A stretch of 64,000 bases of DNA, from the NCBI RefSeq assembly GCF_002968285.2, contig NZ_CP134400.1:4588001-4652000 (forward strand), in the 5' to 3' direction. Positions 35,283-43,857 of this stretch are shown here, piece after piece. The translations under genes were made by a program, and so were the position numbers. Numbering within the stretch: the first letter of the stretch is position 1; the number at the start of each line of letters is the position of its first letter. The notes under the pieces were generated by a model. It was given only the letters and a program-made list of their open reading frames with translations, had not been told where the DNA came from and searched no databases. This stretch comes from Mycobacterium sp. ITM-2016-00318. GTDB taxonomy: Bacteria; Actinomycetota; Actinomycetes; Mycobacteriales; Mycobacteriaceae.

Positions 35283-37895
35283 CTACCGGTTGCCTCGCCG
35301 ACGGGGCATCAGCGCGGCGAGCTGGTCGCGACTGGTCGTCCCGGTCTTCGACATGGCGCGGTAGACATAGCTCTCGACAGTGCGGACGGACAGCGTCAGC
35401 CGGTCGGCGATGGCGCGGTTGGACAAGCCCTCGCCGATCAGCATCACGATTTCGGTTTCGCGGTCGCTGAACGGCAGCGCTTCGGTCGCCTGGCGAAGGG
35501 CAGGCGTCGCAGCGCCGCACTGCGCGGCGAGGGTGTCGGCACGCGTGGAACAACCGAGCGCCGACCCCCGCTTGTCGTTCCGGCGGTGGGCGATCGCGGC
35601 GTGTGCAGCCGCATCCACGGCTGCGACCGCGTCGCCGATTGCCTCGAACTCCTGGGAGACCGACGCCAGGCCTGCCCCGTCGCCGTCAGCAAGGGCGGAT
35701 GCGAATCTGGCGGCTGTCCCTGCCCGGGGTCCTTCAACGCTCGACTCGAGCTCCGACAATCGCGCCGCTCCCGACGGGTCACCGAACTGCGCGGCGGTCT
35801 GCAGGCACATCACCTCTTCGGCGAACCGCCCGAGCGCACCCGCCTTCTCGGCGACCGACAGCACGATCGCGGTCGCCTGGCTGATCGCCCCTTGGCTCGC
35901 GGCGAGCCACGCGCTGGCCAGGCCGCGTTCGAAGTCAAGCTGCCGGAAACGGCGCTGCACTCCATCAAGCAACCTCAGCTCGGCCGCCGCCTCGGCGCTC
36001 GACCCGCGCATGGCAAGTGCGGTCGCATGGGCGACCCGGTAGCGGTATCCCCAACCGCCTGCATATGACGCCGACAGCCCCTGCGCGGCCCTTGCCAACA
36101 ACGGGCTCGCGTTCTGCAAGTCGCCGGCGCCGAGGGCGGCCCGTCCCGCTACCGCTGCGCCGAGAACTTCTGCCGCTCCTGGAAGGTCGTCGGCCTGCGT
36201 GCGGATGCGATCGGCCACCTCGGCTGCATCGGCGATACGTCCGGCCAGCAACAGAGCGCTGACATGCGCGTCGGCGATGTTGAATCTCATGTGCGGGGCG
36301 TCGAGAGTGCGGGTGGCAACGTCGTATCCGGCCTCCGCGACGTCGACGGCAGCGGACGTGCGGCCCGCATCCGCCGAGATCTGCGTGAGCGCCCACGCGA
36401 CCTCCGCGCCGACGACGGGAATATCGTTCAGGGCAAGCGTTTTCGAGGCTTGCAGCGCCGCCTGCGGCTGGTCCATGGCGAACCAGTACACCGTGAGGAA
36501 GGCGTCGATGTACGTGCGGGCGTCCGCCGGAACGTCGCGCGCCGCCTCGTCGATGGTCGCTTTGGCCCGCACCGGGTCACCGAGGGCCCACAGCAGGTTG
36601 CTCGACCGCAGAAATGCGAATCTGGCCCGCTGTTCATCGGTCAGCTCCGCCGCGCGGATGCCGGCGAATACGGCCTCCGACTCCTGCCCGCGCCCGAGCC
36701 AGGACAATGCGTGCGCCCGGATGAGACTTGGCTCGGGGCCGCCACCCGCCCTGACGGCCGCTTCCGCCAGTCGGTCCGCCAGAGCGAGGTCGGCCAGCCA
36801 GACAGCGCCGTGTGCCGCCCTGACGAGCAGGTCGGCGTCGGGTGTGAGGTCGGAGTCGATACTCAACGCCGCGCGGCGCACGACGACCCGGACGTCGTCA
36901 CCGTCGTCGGCGGCCGCGAGCTCGGTGGCGACCAGTCCGCGCAGACGTCGTAACCGCGTCGGCGCCGCTCGCCCTCGGCGCACCTCTCCGTACAGCGGAT
37001 GCGCGACGCGAACCTCCACGCCGCCGCCTGCAGGTTCGAGCGTGATCAGGCCGCGTACATCGGCCTGCTCGACGGCGTCGGCTTCGGTGATCCGCGACAG
37101 CGTCGCGAGTTCGATCGGCTCTCCGACCGCCAGCACGTCGATGACGTCCCCGACTTCGGCAGGCAGGTCACCGATGCGGGTTTCGATCAATTCGGCCAGC
37201 CCCGGCCGCAACCGTGGCTCGCCGGTCCAGCGCCAACAGTCCCGCTCGCGAGCGATGCGCCCGTCTGCGATCTCCTGCTCGACGATGTTCTGCAGATAAA
37301 GCGCATTGCCGTGTGTCAGCTTCCACAGCCGCTGCGCCGCGTCCGGCGCCACCGATCCGCCCAGCGCGGCTGACAACAATGTCGCGGTGTCGTCGGGCGG
37401 CAAGGCATGCAGGTCGAGCCGGTCGAATCCACCAGCATTCGAGATCTCCTGCAGCGCAGTCGAAAGCGGCGCGCCATCGCGGACGGTCAGTATCACCTTC
37501 GCCGCGCCGCGCGTAACGATCTGGTGCACCACGAACGTCGACAGATCGTCGAGCAGGTGAGCGTCGTCGACACCGATGACCACGTCGGCACCAGGAGGAG
37601 CAGCGGTCAGCGACTCGACGACGCCGCGCACCAACGCAACGGTGTCGGCGGCACCCACCGGCGCCCATGCCGTGAACGCGCCGAGCGGAATCGCCCGAGC
37701 CGACGACGCGCCGACTGTCCAACGGGTCTCACAGCCGCGCGCCGCGGCAGCGGTCAACGCTTCGCGGGCGATCCGGCTCTTTCCGACACCAGCAGCGCCG
37801 CAGATCAGTATCCCGCCGACGCCGGGAGTGGAGATGGCGGCTTCGATGGAACGCATCTCCGAATTGCGGCCGGTCAGCGGCCACGACAGGTCCAC
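35283..37895 (-). CDS. LAL-type (MalT/LuxR) transcriptional regulator
   Basis: 870-aa regulator with an N-terminal STAND ATPase (Walker A CGAAGVGKS near residue 33; VVIGVDDAHLL as Walker B), a long TPR-like sensor region, and a C-terminal LuxR HTH at about 805-850 (SDRETEIVMLIGEGLSNRAIADRLTLSVRTVESYVYRAM). LAL proteins activate transcription when a ligand reaches the sensor. It lies directly upstream of the AT gene on the same strand with dyad copy B between, so regulation of that gene is plausible. GTG 37895 is the start. Confidence 0.9.
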   Translation of the reverse strand: MDLSWPLTGRNSEMRSIEAAISTPGVGGILICGAAGVGKSRIAREALTAAAARGCETRWTVGASSARAIPLGAFTAWAPVGAADTVALVRGVVESLTAAPPGADVVIGVDDAHLLDDLSTFVVHQIVTRGAAKVILTVRDGAPLSTALQEISNAGGFDRLDLHALPPDDTATLLSAALGGSVAPDAAQRLWKLTHGNALYLQNIVEQEIADGRIARERDCWRWTGEPRLRPGLAELIETRIGDLPAEVGDVIDVLAVGEPIELATLSRITEADAVEQADVRGLITLEPAGGGVEVRVAHPLYGEVRRGRAAPTRLRRLRGLVATELAAADDGDDVRVVVRRAALSIDSDLTPDADLLVRAAHGAVWLADLALADRLAEAAVRAGGGPEPSLIRAHALSWLGRGQESEAVFAGIRAAELTDEQRARFAFLRSSNLLWALGDPVRAKATIDEAARDVPADARTYIDAFLTVYWFAMDQPQAALQASKTLALNDIPVVGAEVAWALTQISADAGRTSAAVDVAEAGYDVATRTLDAPHMRFNIADAHVSALLLAGRIADAAEVADRIRTQADDLPGAAEVLGAAVAGRAALGAGDLQNASPLLARAAQGLSASYAGGWGYRYRVAHATALAMRGSSAEAAAELRLLDGVQRRFRQLDFERGLASAWLAASQGAISQATAIVLSVAEKAGALGRFAEEVMCLQTAAQFGDPSGAARLSELESSVEGPRAGTAARFASALADGDGAGLASVSQEFEAIGDAVAAVDAAAHAAIAHRRNDKRGSALGCSTRADTLAAQCGAATPALRQATEALPFSDRETEIVMLIGEGLSNRAIADRLTLSVRTVESYVYRAMSKTGTTSRDQLAALMPRRRGNR

Positions 37896-37951
37896 GCACG
37901 TGAGCCTAGGAGCAGGAGCGGCCCCCCGCGTCGCTTATGCCGACTTGGCGG

Positions 37952-38395
37952 CTATCCGCCCTTCTTGACCTTCAGCACACGCTTGCGCAGGCCGTCGGTG
38001 GCGGTGTCCATCAGGCCCTTGGCGCCCTTCTTGATCAGGAAACCGGGCAACGGCACGACGGGGTCGACGGTCAGCTCGAAGCGCACGTCGGTTTTGTCGC
38101 CGTTCGGCGTCAATGTGTAGCGCCCCTCCTGCGCCCGTTGCTGTTTCGAGCTCACCAGCGTCCAACTCACCCCGTCGTCACGGACGGTGTAATCCAGTAC
38201 CTGCTCGTCGCTGACACCGACGATCTTGACGACCTGACGCGATTTGGTCGGACGTCCCTCGTCATCGCGCTCGAGCACTTCGACTTTCTGGTGGGCCGAT
38301 GACCACTCGGTCAGCGACTCGAGGTCGACCAGAACGTTCATGATCTCGTCCGGCGACGCCTCGATGGTGACGTCGCGAGCTTCGGTGATGGCCAT
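37952..38395 (-). CDS. SRPBCC family protein (Rv0856/Rv0854 type), paralogue 1
   Basis: 147-aa START-like protein starting MAITEARDVTIEASPDEIMN and ending in a basic tail (KRVLKVKKGG). It is closely related to the next gene upstream and to the one at 27355. It should bind a hydrophobic ligand; role unknown. In M. tuberculosis these SRPBCC genes flank far; here they are separated from far by about 9 kb of other genes. Confidence 0.85.
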   Translation of the reverse strand: MAITEARDVTIEASPDEIMNVLVDLESLTEWSSAHQKVEVLERDDEGRPTKSRQVVKIVGVSDEQVLDYTVRDDGVSWTLVSSKQQRAQEGRYTLTPNGDKTDVRFELTVDPVVPLPGFLIKKGAKGLMDTATDGLRKRVLKVKKGG

Positions 38396-38438
38396 GCAAG
38401 CACGATGCCCACGGCCGGGAATCGCGAAACCTGCCCGA

Positions 38439-38882
38439 CTACCCCTTCTTCTTCAGCTTCAGCACCTGCTTGCGCAGTCCGTCGGTGGCCGACTCCAACC
38501 CGCCCTTCATCGCCCGTTTCAGCACGAAGCCGGGGATCGGTACGGCCGGGTCGACGGTGATCTCGAATCTGACCTTGGTCTTGTCGCCGTCGGGCGTCAG
38601 CGTGTACTTGGCGTCCTGTGCTTTCAACTGGCCGGAACTCACCAGGGTCCAGCCTGCGGAGTTGTCCGTCCACGTGTACTGGACCACCTGCTCGTCGGAG
38701 ATGCCCATCGTTTTCAGCTTGAGCTTGACCCGACCGGGTCTGCCGTTGTCGTCGGTGTCCAGGATCTCGGCACCCTGGTGTTGCGACGACCAGTCCGGTG
38801 CCGACTTGACGTCGGCGATGACGTCGAGGATCTCTTCCGGCGTCGCATCGATGACGACCTCGCGTGAATCGCTTATAGCCAT
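38439..38882 (-). CDS. SRPBCC family protein, paralogue 2
   Basis: 147-aa START-like protein, clearly duplicated relative to the gene at 37952 (same length, MAISDSREVVIDATPEEILD and the LKLKKKG end). TAGGGT (38889-38894, complement) ends 6 nt before the ATG, suggesting a leaderless transcript that continues into paralogue 1 after 43 nt. Confidence 0.85.
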   Translation of the reverse strand: MAISDSREVVIDATPEEILDVIADVKSAPDWSSQHQGAEILDTDDNGRPGRVKLKLKTMGISDEQVVQYTWTDNSAGWTLVSSGQLKAQDAKYTLTPDGDKTKVRFEITVDPAVPIPGFVLKRAMKGGLESATDGLRKQVLKLKKKG

Positions 38883-38963
38883 GGCGCGACCCTAAGCCGA
38901 CTGTGTCGTTTGTTGCGGCGTTTACTCGCACTTGTCCGCAACAAACACATTTCTTGATCGCTG

Positions 38964-38969
38964 TAGGCT
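38964..38969 (+). promoter_or_regulatory. -10 hexamer TAGGCT, leaderless start at 38977
   Basis: TAGGCT ends 7 nt before ATG 38977; no ribosome site seen. Confidence 0.55.
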
Positions 38970-38976
38970 GCTCGCT

Positions 38977-39330
38977 ATGAGCGCCGACGTCGATCCCACC
39001 GCGCCACCGAGCGGCACCGGATGCGTGGAGTGCGACGCTTCTAGCGGATGGTGGGTGCACCTGCGTCGGTGCGCGGCCTGCGGCCACATCGGTTGCTGCG
39101 ACGACTCTTTGGAGCGCCACGCCTCGGCGCACTGGCGCGAGTCCGGTCACCCGATCATCCGCTCGTTCGAGCCGGGCGAGGACTGGTTCTGGAACTACCG
39201 AACCAACGAGTATTACGACGGCCCGCAGCTCGCGGCACCGGAGTGCAGGCCCACCGACGAGACCGTGCCCGGGCCGCGCGGCAGGGTGCCCGATGACTGG
39301 TCCGACCAGTTGCGCCGTCGCAGTCCCTGA
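38977..39330 (+). CDS. UBP-type zinc-finger protein
   Basis: 117-aa protein with a ubiquitin-hydrolase-type (ZnF-UBP) finger: GCVECDASSG, HLRRCAACGHIGCCDDSLERHASAHWRESGHP supplies the Cys/His ligands. Stand-alone bacterial members are common in actinobacteria and have no known role; ubiquitin binding is not expected here. ATG 38977 follows a -10 hexamer; the reading from 38932 is longer but lacks signals. Confidence 0.85.
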   Translation: MSADVDPTAPPSGTGCVECDASSGWWVHLRRCAACGHIGCCDDSLERHASAHWRESGHPIIRSFEPGEDWFWNYRTNEYYDGPQLAAPECRPTDETVPGPRGRVPDDWSDQLRRRSP

Positions 39331-39363
39331 GTGAAAGCCGTGGTCACCGGGTAACCCCTCGCC

Positions 39364-39531
39364 GTGAACAAAGAGAAGCCCGAAACCAGCGAATCGGACT
39401 CTGGCGCCGAGAACGCCGGCGACGATGTGGTCAGCGACCCGGCAAGGAGCGCGGGCGGCAGCGGCGACTGGTCCGATGAGGGCGGTGCCACGCCGGGTGG
39501 GCCCGCCGACACCGGAGACCACACCCAGTAG
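39364..39531 (+). CDS. Small acidic hydrophilic protein
   Basis: 55-aa protein (GTG start, MNKEKPETSESDSGAENAGD..., ending DTGDHTQ) that is strongly acidic and probably disordered. It begins 33 nt after the zinc-finger gene and ends next to the convergent epimerase gene. GC-rich third positions and the open frame in the right strand support it; it resembles small mycobacterial proteins of unknown function with the SDWSDEGGA-type core. Confidence 0.6.
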   Translation: MNKEKPETSESDSGAENAGDDVVSDPARSAGGSGDWSDEGGATPGGPADTGDHTQ

Positions 39532-40512
39532 TCAGATCGACTCGGCGAGTCCCGACAGCGTCTCGGCGGCCGTGTACTTCGGTGTCCAGCCCAGCTGTGA
39601 CTTCGCCTTGCCGGTGTCCATCACCGTCGAGGCGCGTCCGGCGTGGAGCCACTCCAGTCCCGATGGGACGAACGGCAGGCGAGCGATCAGCTCCGAGGTG
39701 ATCCTCGCCGCGACATGGGGCACTTTGATCGGTCGGGCACCGAGCGCTTGGCCCACATCGGACATCGTCAGCAACCCGTCGCCGGCCAGGTTGTAGGCGC
39801 CGGGCGGCGCGGAAGTGGTTGCCGCAAGGGCGATCGCGGAAGCGACGTCGTCATGGTGGACGAGCTGAACGGGTGTCCCCGGGTCGGGAAACGGGGGCTT
39901 CAGCAGGGGCAATGCCCCCGTTACCTTGCGAACCCCGTCCGGTAGCCGGGTCCATGGCATCGCCTCGGCGAGCGCCGGCGCTTTCGGGCCTGCGACGATG
40001 CATGGCCGCAGGACGTACACCTCGAGCGACGAGTCCGCGGTCACCTCGGCGAGCGCCGCTTCGCACGCCGCCTTCTGCTCGGAGTAGTAGTGCTCCGGTG
40101 AGCCGCGGGGCGGAACATCCTCGGTGATCGGCACCGGGTTGTCGGAGTGGTATCCGTAGGCCGCGACCGACGACGTGTACACCAGCCGCCTGGTCCGCGG
40201 AGACGCCACCGCCGCCTCGAACACGTTGCGGGTGCCTGCCAGGTTGACCCGAGCGCTCTCCTCGCGCGTACCCATGATGATGAAGGCCAGGTGGACGACG
40301 ATGTCGGCATCGGCGACCAACGCGTCCACGGCCTCGCGGTCGAGGATGTCACCCTGCCTGTACTCGGTCTTCGTCCAACCATAAGCGTCGGGAGAGAAGG
40401 CTCTGCGGGCCATGCCGATGATGCGGTCCACGTCGGGATGCGCCTCGAGTGCATCCACCGCCGAAATGCCGATCTCACCTGTCGGACCCGTTACTGCAAC
40501 CGTCCACCCCAT
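39532..40512 (-). CDS. NAD-dependent epimerase/dehydratase (extended SDR)
   Basis: 326-aa Rossmann protein with NAD(P) motif VTGPTGEIG, DADIVVHLAF, and active-site-like YTSSVAAYG plus YYSEQK (YxxxK). The substrate could be a nucleotide sugar, steroid or similar; not decided by sequence. ATG 40512 gives the expected N-terminus MGWTVAVTG. It follows the FAD oxidoreductase by 40 nt on the same strand, so it is probably in its transcript and under the same TetR control. Confidence 0.85.
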   Translation of the reverse strand: MGWTVAVTGPTGEIGISAVDALEAHPDVDRIIGMARRAFSPDAYGWTKTEYRQGDILDREAVDALVADADIVVHLAFIIMGTREESARVNLAGTRNVFEAAVASPRTRRLVYTSSVAAYGYHSDNPVPITEDVPPRGSPEHYYSEQKAACEAALAEVTADSSLEVYVLRPCIVAGPKAPALAEAMPWTRLPDGVRKVTGALPLLKPPFPDPGTPVQLVHHDDVASAIALAATTSAPPGAYNLAGDGLLTMSDVGQALGARPIKVPHVAARITSELIARLPFVPSGLEWLHAGRASTVMDTGKAKSQLGWTPKYTAAETLSGLAESI

Positions 40513-40552
40513 GTAGGAGTGGTTTCCCGCTGGCCGGCACGCGAAACGCGGA

Positions 40553-42112
40553 TCAGACGTCGGCGAGGGCCGCCTTGGCGGCGTTGTACCCAGGGATGAA
40601 GGTGATACCAGGTCCGCCATGGCAGCCGGCGCTGCCGAGGTACAGGCCGTCAATCGGGATCGGCTGATCGACATAGCCTTTCGGGCCTGGTCGGTTCGGG
40701 CCGATCTGGTCAGGATGGATCAAGCCGTGGCAGTAGTCGCCGCCGGGAGCACCGAACATCGTGCCCATGTGCTTCGGGGTGAACGTGGTGTGCCGCATGA
40801 TCAGGCTTTCGAAGTTCGGGGCCAGCTTGGTGATCTTGTCGATGACCCGCTGCCCCATCTCCACCTTCATGTCGCCGTAACTAGCCTCGCTGTACTCCAC
40901 GGGAAACCATAACGAGAACGCCGACGCCGCGTGCTTACCGTCGGGGGCGAGGCCGGGATCGTTGACCGAGGGGATCTGCAGCGCGATCGACGGGTCGGCG
41001 GGCACGATGCCGCGTCTGGCGTCCTCCCACTGCTGCTGCAATTCTTCCGGGGTGCTGAAAATGCCGATGTTGGACTGCATTTCGGGCTCGTTGAGGACTT
41101 GGTAGGGCGCCGCGAACTCGGGGATGCCGTCCAGCGCGAAGTGCATCTGCAGATAGCTGCCGCGGTGGTCCGACCGGGAGAACCGTTCCCGGATGTCGGC
41201 GGGCACCGCGTTGGAGTCGATCAGGCCGTTCACGGTCAGGTCGGGTGCGATACCCGAGATGACGATCGGCGCGGTGATCGTCGAGGTGTCCTCGAGGCGA
41301 ACCCCGGTGACGCGACCGTCGGACACCAGGATCTCGTCGACCTTGCTGCGCAGCCGCAGTTCGCCGCCGTGGGAGACGAACAGCTGCTGAAGATGCGCGG
41401 TGAGCGCGCCGATGCCACCCTGCAATTTCTTGACCAGCAGCGCATTCTCGTCGGGAACGGCGAACCCGTACGCCAGCGCCGCGGCAGTGCCAGGCGTAGC
41501 GGGTCCGCGGTAGGTGGTGTTGCACGCCAGAAGCGACAGCATTCCGCGCAGGGCGCCGTTCTTCTCCCTGTCCGGCAGATAGCGGTCGATCACGTCGCAG
41601 ACCGATCCGAACAACATGTCGGTGATCGTCGAGCGCTCGAATTCGCTTGTCGCACAGGCATACATCTGGTCCAGCGTCTTCGGCTGCGCGCCGGCATCGA
41701 AGCGCCCGAGGGCACGCGTCGGCGCCTGGCACCACGCCATCAGGCCGGCCATGCCGTTGACCGCCTCGGCACCGTGCACCTCGTTGATGTGCGTCAGCAG
41801 CCTCACCGGGTCGGTGTAGTAGATCAGCGGCTCGTCGCCGACGCCGCGCAGGGATACCGACATGACGTCCAGGTCGACGGTCGGGAGCGTGTCGAGCCCG
41901 AGTTCGCGGCTGACGATCGCCGACGTGGGGATCTGCACCGAGCCGGCGATCTCGAACTTGAATCCGTCGAAAAGCTCGACGGTGGAGGCCATTCCGCCGG
42001 CATACAGCTTGAAGTCCAGGCACAGCGTACGCAGCCCGGCCTTCTGCAGAAGCGCGGCCGCGGTCAGCCCGTTGTGGCCCGCGCCGACGACGATCGCGTC
42101 AAAGTCCGCCAT
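40553..42112 (-). CDS. Phytoene-dehydrogenase-like FAD oxidoreductase
   Basis: 519-aa flavoprotein of the CrtI/amine-oxidase-like group: FAD motif VVGAGHNGLTAAALLQKAG at the N-terminus and a C-terminal GLYLGSAGCHGGPGITFIPG motif. These NAD(P)/FAD-dependent proteins desaturate or oxidise lipids and isoprenoids; no carotenoid genes are nearby, so the substrate is unknown. ATG at 42112. The palindrome at 42143-42154 lies 30 nt upstream and overlaps a TTGACA -35 sequence. Confidence 0.87.
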   Translation of the reverse strand: MADFDAIVVGAGHNGLTAAALLQKAGLRTLCLDFKLYAGGMASTVELFDGFKFEIAGSVQIPTSAIVSRELGLDTLPTVDLDVMSVSLRGVGDEPLIYYTDPVRLLTHINEVHGAEAVNGMAGLMAWCQAPTRALGRFDAGAQPKTLDQMYACATSEFERSTITDMLFGSVCDVIDRYLPDREKNGALRGMLSLLACNTTYRGPATPGTAAALAYGFAVPDENALLVKKLQGGIGALTAHLQQLFVSHGGELRLRSKVDEILVSDGRVTGVRLEDTSTITAPIVISGIAPDLTVNGLIDSNAVPADIRERFSRSDHRGSYLQMHFALDGIPEFAAPYQVLNEPEMQSNIGIFSTPEELQQQWEDARRGIVPADPSIALQIPSVNDPGLAPDGKHAASAFSLWFPVEYSEASYGDMKVEMGQRVIDKITKLAPNFESLIMRHTTFTPKHMGTMFGAPGGDYCHGLIHPDQIGPNRPGPKGYVDQPIPIDGLYLGSAGCHGGPGITFIPGYNAAKAALADV

Positions 42113-42142
42113 TGGCTGAGGCTGACACGGAGCGCAAGTTTT

Positions 42143-42154
42143 GTCAATATTGAC
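42143..42154. promoter_or_regulatory. TetR operator copy 1
   Basis: GTCAATATTGAC, a perfect 12-bp palindrome within TTTTGTCAATATTGACGAAA, between the TetR gene and the FAD oxidoreductase. On the minus strand it contains TTGACA, a -35 hexamer for the FAD gene, so binding would block its promoter. Identical core at 42799. Confidence 0.75.
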
Positions 42155-42165
42155 GAAACTTGATC

Positions 42166-42771
42166 CTAGATGGAATCCGCGATCCCCTTCTGCAGGGTCT
42201 GCAGCGCCTCCCGGGTCAGCCGCGTCAACTCCGGCAGTGACCGGTCGTCGCCGAGCATCCACACCTCCATCGCGCCGAACACCGCGGCGGCGATGCACCG
42301 CGAGATCACGGTGATCCGCATCCGGTCGTCGGTCCCCGGTTGCGGCGGATCGTCGCCACCCAGTCGTTCCTCGATGACCTCGGCGAACTCCGTCTCGACC
42401 TGGCGGACGTGCCGCACGATCCGGCCGGGGTCAAGTTCCTGAGCGCGCAACGACGGGATCTTCGCGACGGCCCAATCGTCATAGGGCCTCGCCAGAATCG
42501 CCGATTGGACGGCCTCGATGATCGACTCGTCGGGCGATCGCTCGGCCAGCGCCGACCGGAACCAGTGCAGGCCGACGTCGTAATCGGCGAACAACAGGTC
42601 ATGCTTCGATGCGAAGTGCCGATAGAAGGTCCGCAGCGACACCCCGGCATCCGCGGCGATCTGTTCGGCGGAGGTCTCCTCGACACCCTGGGCCAGGAAT
42701 CGAACCACCGCCGCTTGCCGGAGCGCTTCGCGCGTGCGCTCGCTGCGCGCCGTCTGGGCAGGTCGGACCAT
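42166..42771 (-). CDS. TetR-family repressor
   Basis: 201-aa regulator with an N-terminal HTH (SAEQIAADAGVSLRTFYRHFASKHDLLFADYD) and a ligand-binding helical C-terminus. Identical palindromes lie on both sides of the gene, one before the downstream FAD oxidoreductase and one between the TetR start and the divergent membrane-protein gene. This indicates autoregulation and local control; ligand unknown. Confidence 0.92.
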   Translation of the reverse strand: MVRPAQTARSERTREALRQAAVVRFLAQGVEETSAEQIAADAGVSLRTFYRHFASKHDLLFADYDVGLHWFRSALAERSPDESIIEAVQSAILARPYDDWAVAKIPSLRAQELDPGRIVRHVRQVETEFAEVIEERLGGDDPPQPGTDDRMRITVISRCIAAAVFGAMEVWMLGDDRSLPELTRLTREALQTLQKGIADSI

Positions 42772-42798
42772 GGCCGTAAGTTACCGCAAAGCGGTTAT

Positions 42799-42810
42799 GT
42801 CAATATTGAC
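42799..42810. promoter_or_regulatory. TetR operator copy 2
   Basis: GTCAATATTGAC within TTATGTCAATATTGACAAAA, in the 69-nt divergent region between the TetR gene (start 42771) and ATG 42841. TGTCAATATTGACA has TTGACA on both strands, so it can hold the -35 of both genes. Confidence 0.75.
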
Positions 42811-42840
42811 AAAACTGAAAACGGCCGAAAGACTCCGCTC

Positions 42841-43320
42841 ATGATTTCGCTGATCGTCCACGCGCTCCTCGGCATCGTCGTCGTCGCATCCGTCGTCAAA
42901 CTGAATCCGACTGTGTTCAAACGCGCCGCGACAGGCCCGCAGCTGTCGGCGTTGGAGATCGCGTACTGGGTCATCGGGATCGTCTCGCTGCCGCTGTGCT
43001 GGTATTTCAATATCCGCTACGTCTACGAGTACGCACCGAATCCAATGATCGGCCAACCGAACTGGTCGGAGTTCATCGCGCTGGGGTACGCCAATCCTGC
43101 CTCCAGTTCGCAGGTGCTGGACTACACGATCATCAACGTGGTCCTGTTGCCGCTGTTCACCATCGTGGACGGCCGTCGACGCGGAATTCGCCGCCCGTGG
43201 CTGTTCTTCGTGTCCAGCCTCTTCACCAGTTGCGTGTTCGCGTTCGCCTTCTACTTCGCGACGATCGAGCGGCAGCGCAGGCATAGGCTAGCCACCTCGC
43301 CGGTCGACGCCGTGGCCTGA
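42841..43320 (+). CDS. DUF2834-like integral membrane protein
   Basis: 159-aa protein with four hydrophobic segments (about residues 3-22, 42-62, 95-115 and 122-145) and a basic C-terminal end (IERQRRHRL). The last two helices with DGRRRGIRRPWLFF between them resemble DUF2834 proteins, whose role is unknown. It is divergent from the TetR gene with a shared operator, so it is probably induced with the FAD oxidoreductase. Confidence 0.75.
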   Translation: MISLIVHALLGIVVVASVVKLNPTVFKRAATGPQLSALEIAYWVIGIVSLPLCWYFNIRYVYEYAPNPMIGQPNWSEFIALGYANPASSSQVLDYTIINVVLLPLFTIVDGRRRGIRRPWLFFVSSLFTSCVFAFAFYFATIERQRRHRLATSPVDAVA

Positions 43321-43333
43321 GTGGCGCTGGCTG

Positions 43334-43763
43334 TCACGAGTCATCATCGAAGCCGAGAAAGTCGACGAACTGACGCGACGTGATCACCGGGGCGAAGTAT
43401 CGGTTGATCCGCTCGAACGCGGCCTTCTCCTGTTCGACCGTCTCGGCGCCGGTGGCATCGCCGATGACGATCGGCACGTAGCCGCAATCTCGTGCGGCGC
43501 GGACGTTTCCTTCCACACACCAGTCCAGATGGGTCCCGGTGATCAATGACTTCGATCCGCTTCCGTGCCGCCCGCACCGCGCGGACCGTCGCAGGCAGGC
43601 TGCCGCGCAGATCGTGGCGCTCGCCGTACAGCTTGCCGCCCGGTGTGTAGACGCAATTGTTCTGAGCGATCGACAGGAAGGCCGCAGGGCGCGACAACTA
43701 CGTGGAAAAGTCCAGCCGCTTCCAGTACGGCGCCAATTCATGAATCAGATGTTCGTTGCTCAT
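43334..43763 (-). pseudogene. Decayed isochorismatase-family cysteine hydrolase
   Basis: Starting at ATG 43763 the reading is MSNEHLIHELAPYWKRLDFS, then a TAG stop, then AFLSIAQNNCVYTPGGKLYG and GSLPATVRAVRAARK; near 43560 it changes frame to LITGTHLDWCVEGNVRAARD and continues to the C-terminus. The segment normally lying between (including the catalytic Lys region) is missing. Nonsense, deletion and frameshift together show a dead gene. Intact family members hydrolyse isochorismate, nicotinamide and similar molecules. Confidence 0.8.
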
Positions 43764-43845
43764 ACGACAGCCGTCGCCTCGATGCTCACTGAAATTCAAC
43801 ACTAGTGCCGTCGATGTCCGCACCTGACGGGGTTCGGCATCGGCT

Positions 43846-43851
43846 TACAGT
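43846..43851 (+). promoter_or_regulatory. -10 hexamer TACAGT, leaderless start at 43858
   Basis: TACAGT ends 6 nt before ATG 43858, for a two-gene transcript with the MBL gene. Confidence 0.5.
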
Positions 43852-43857
43852 TGCAGG

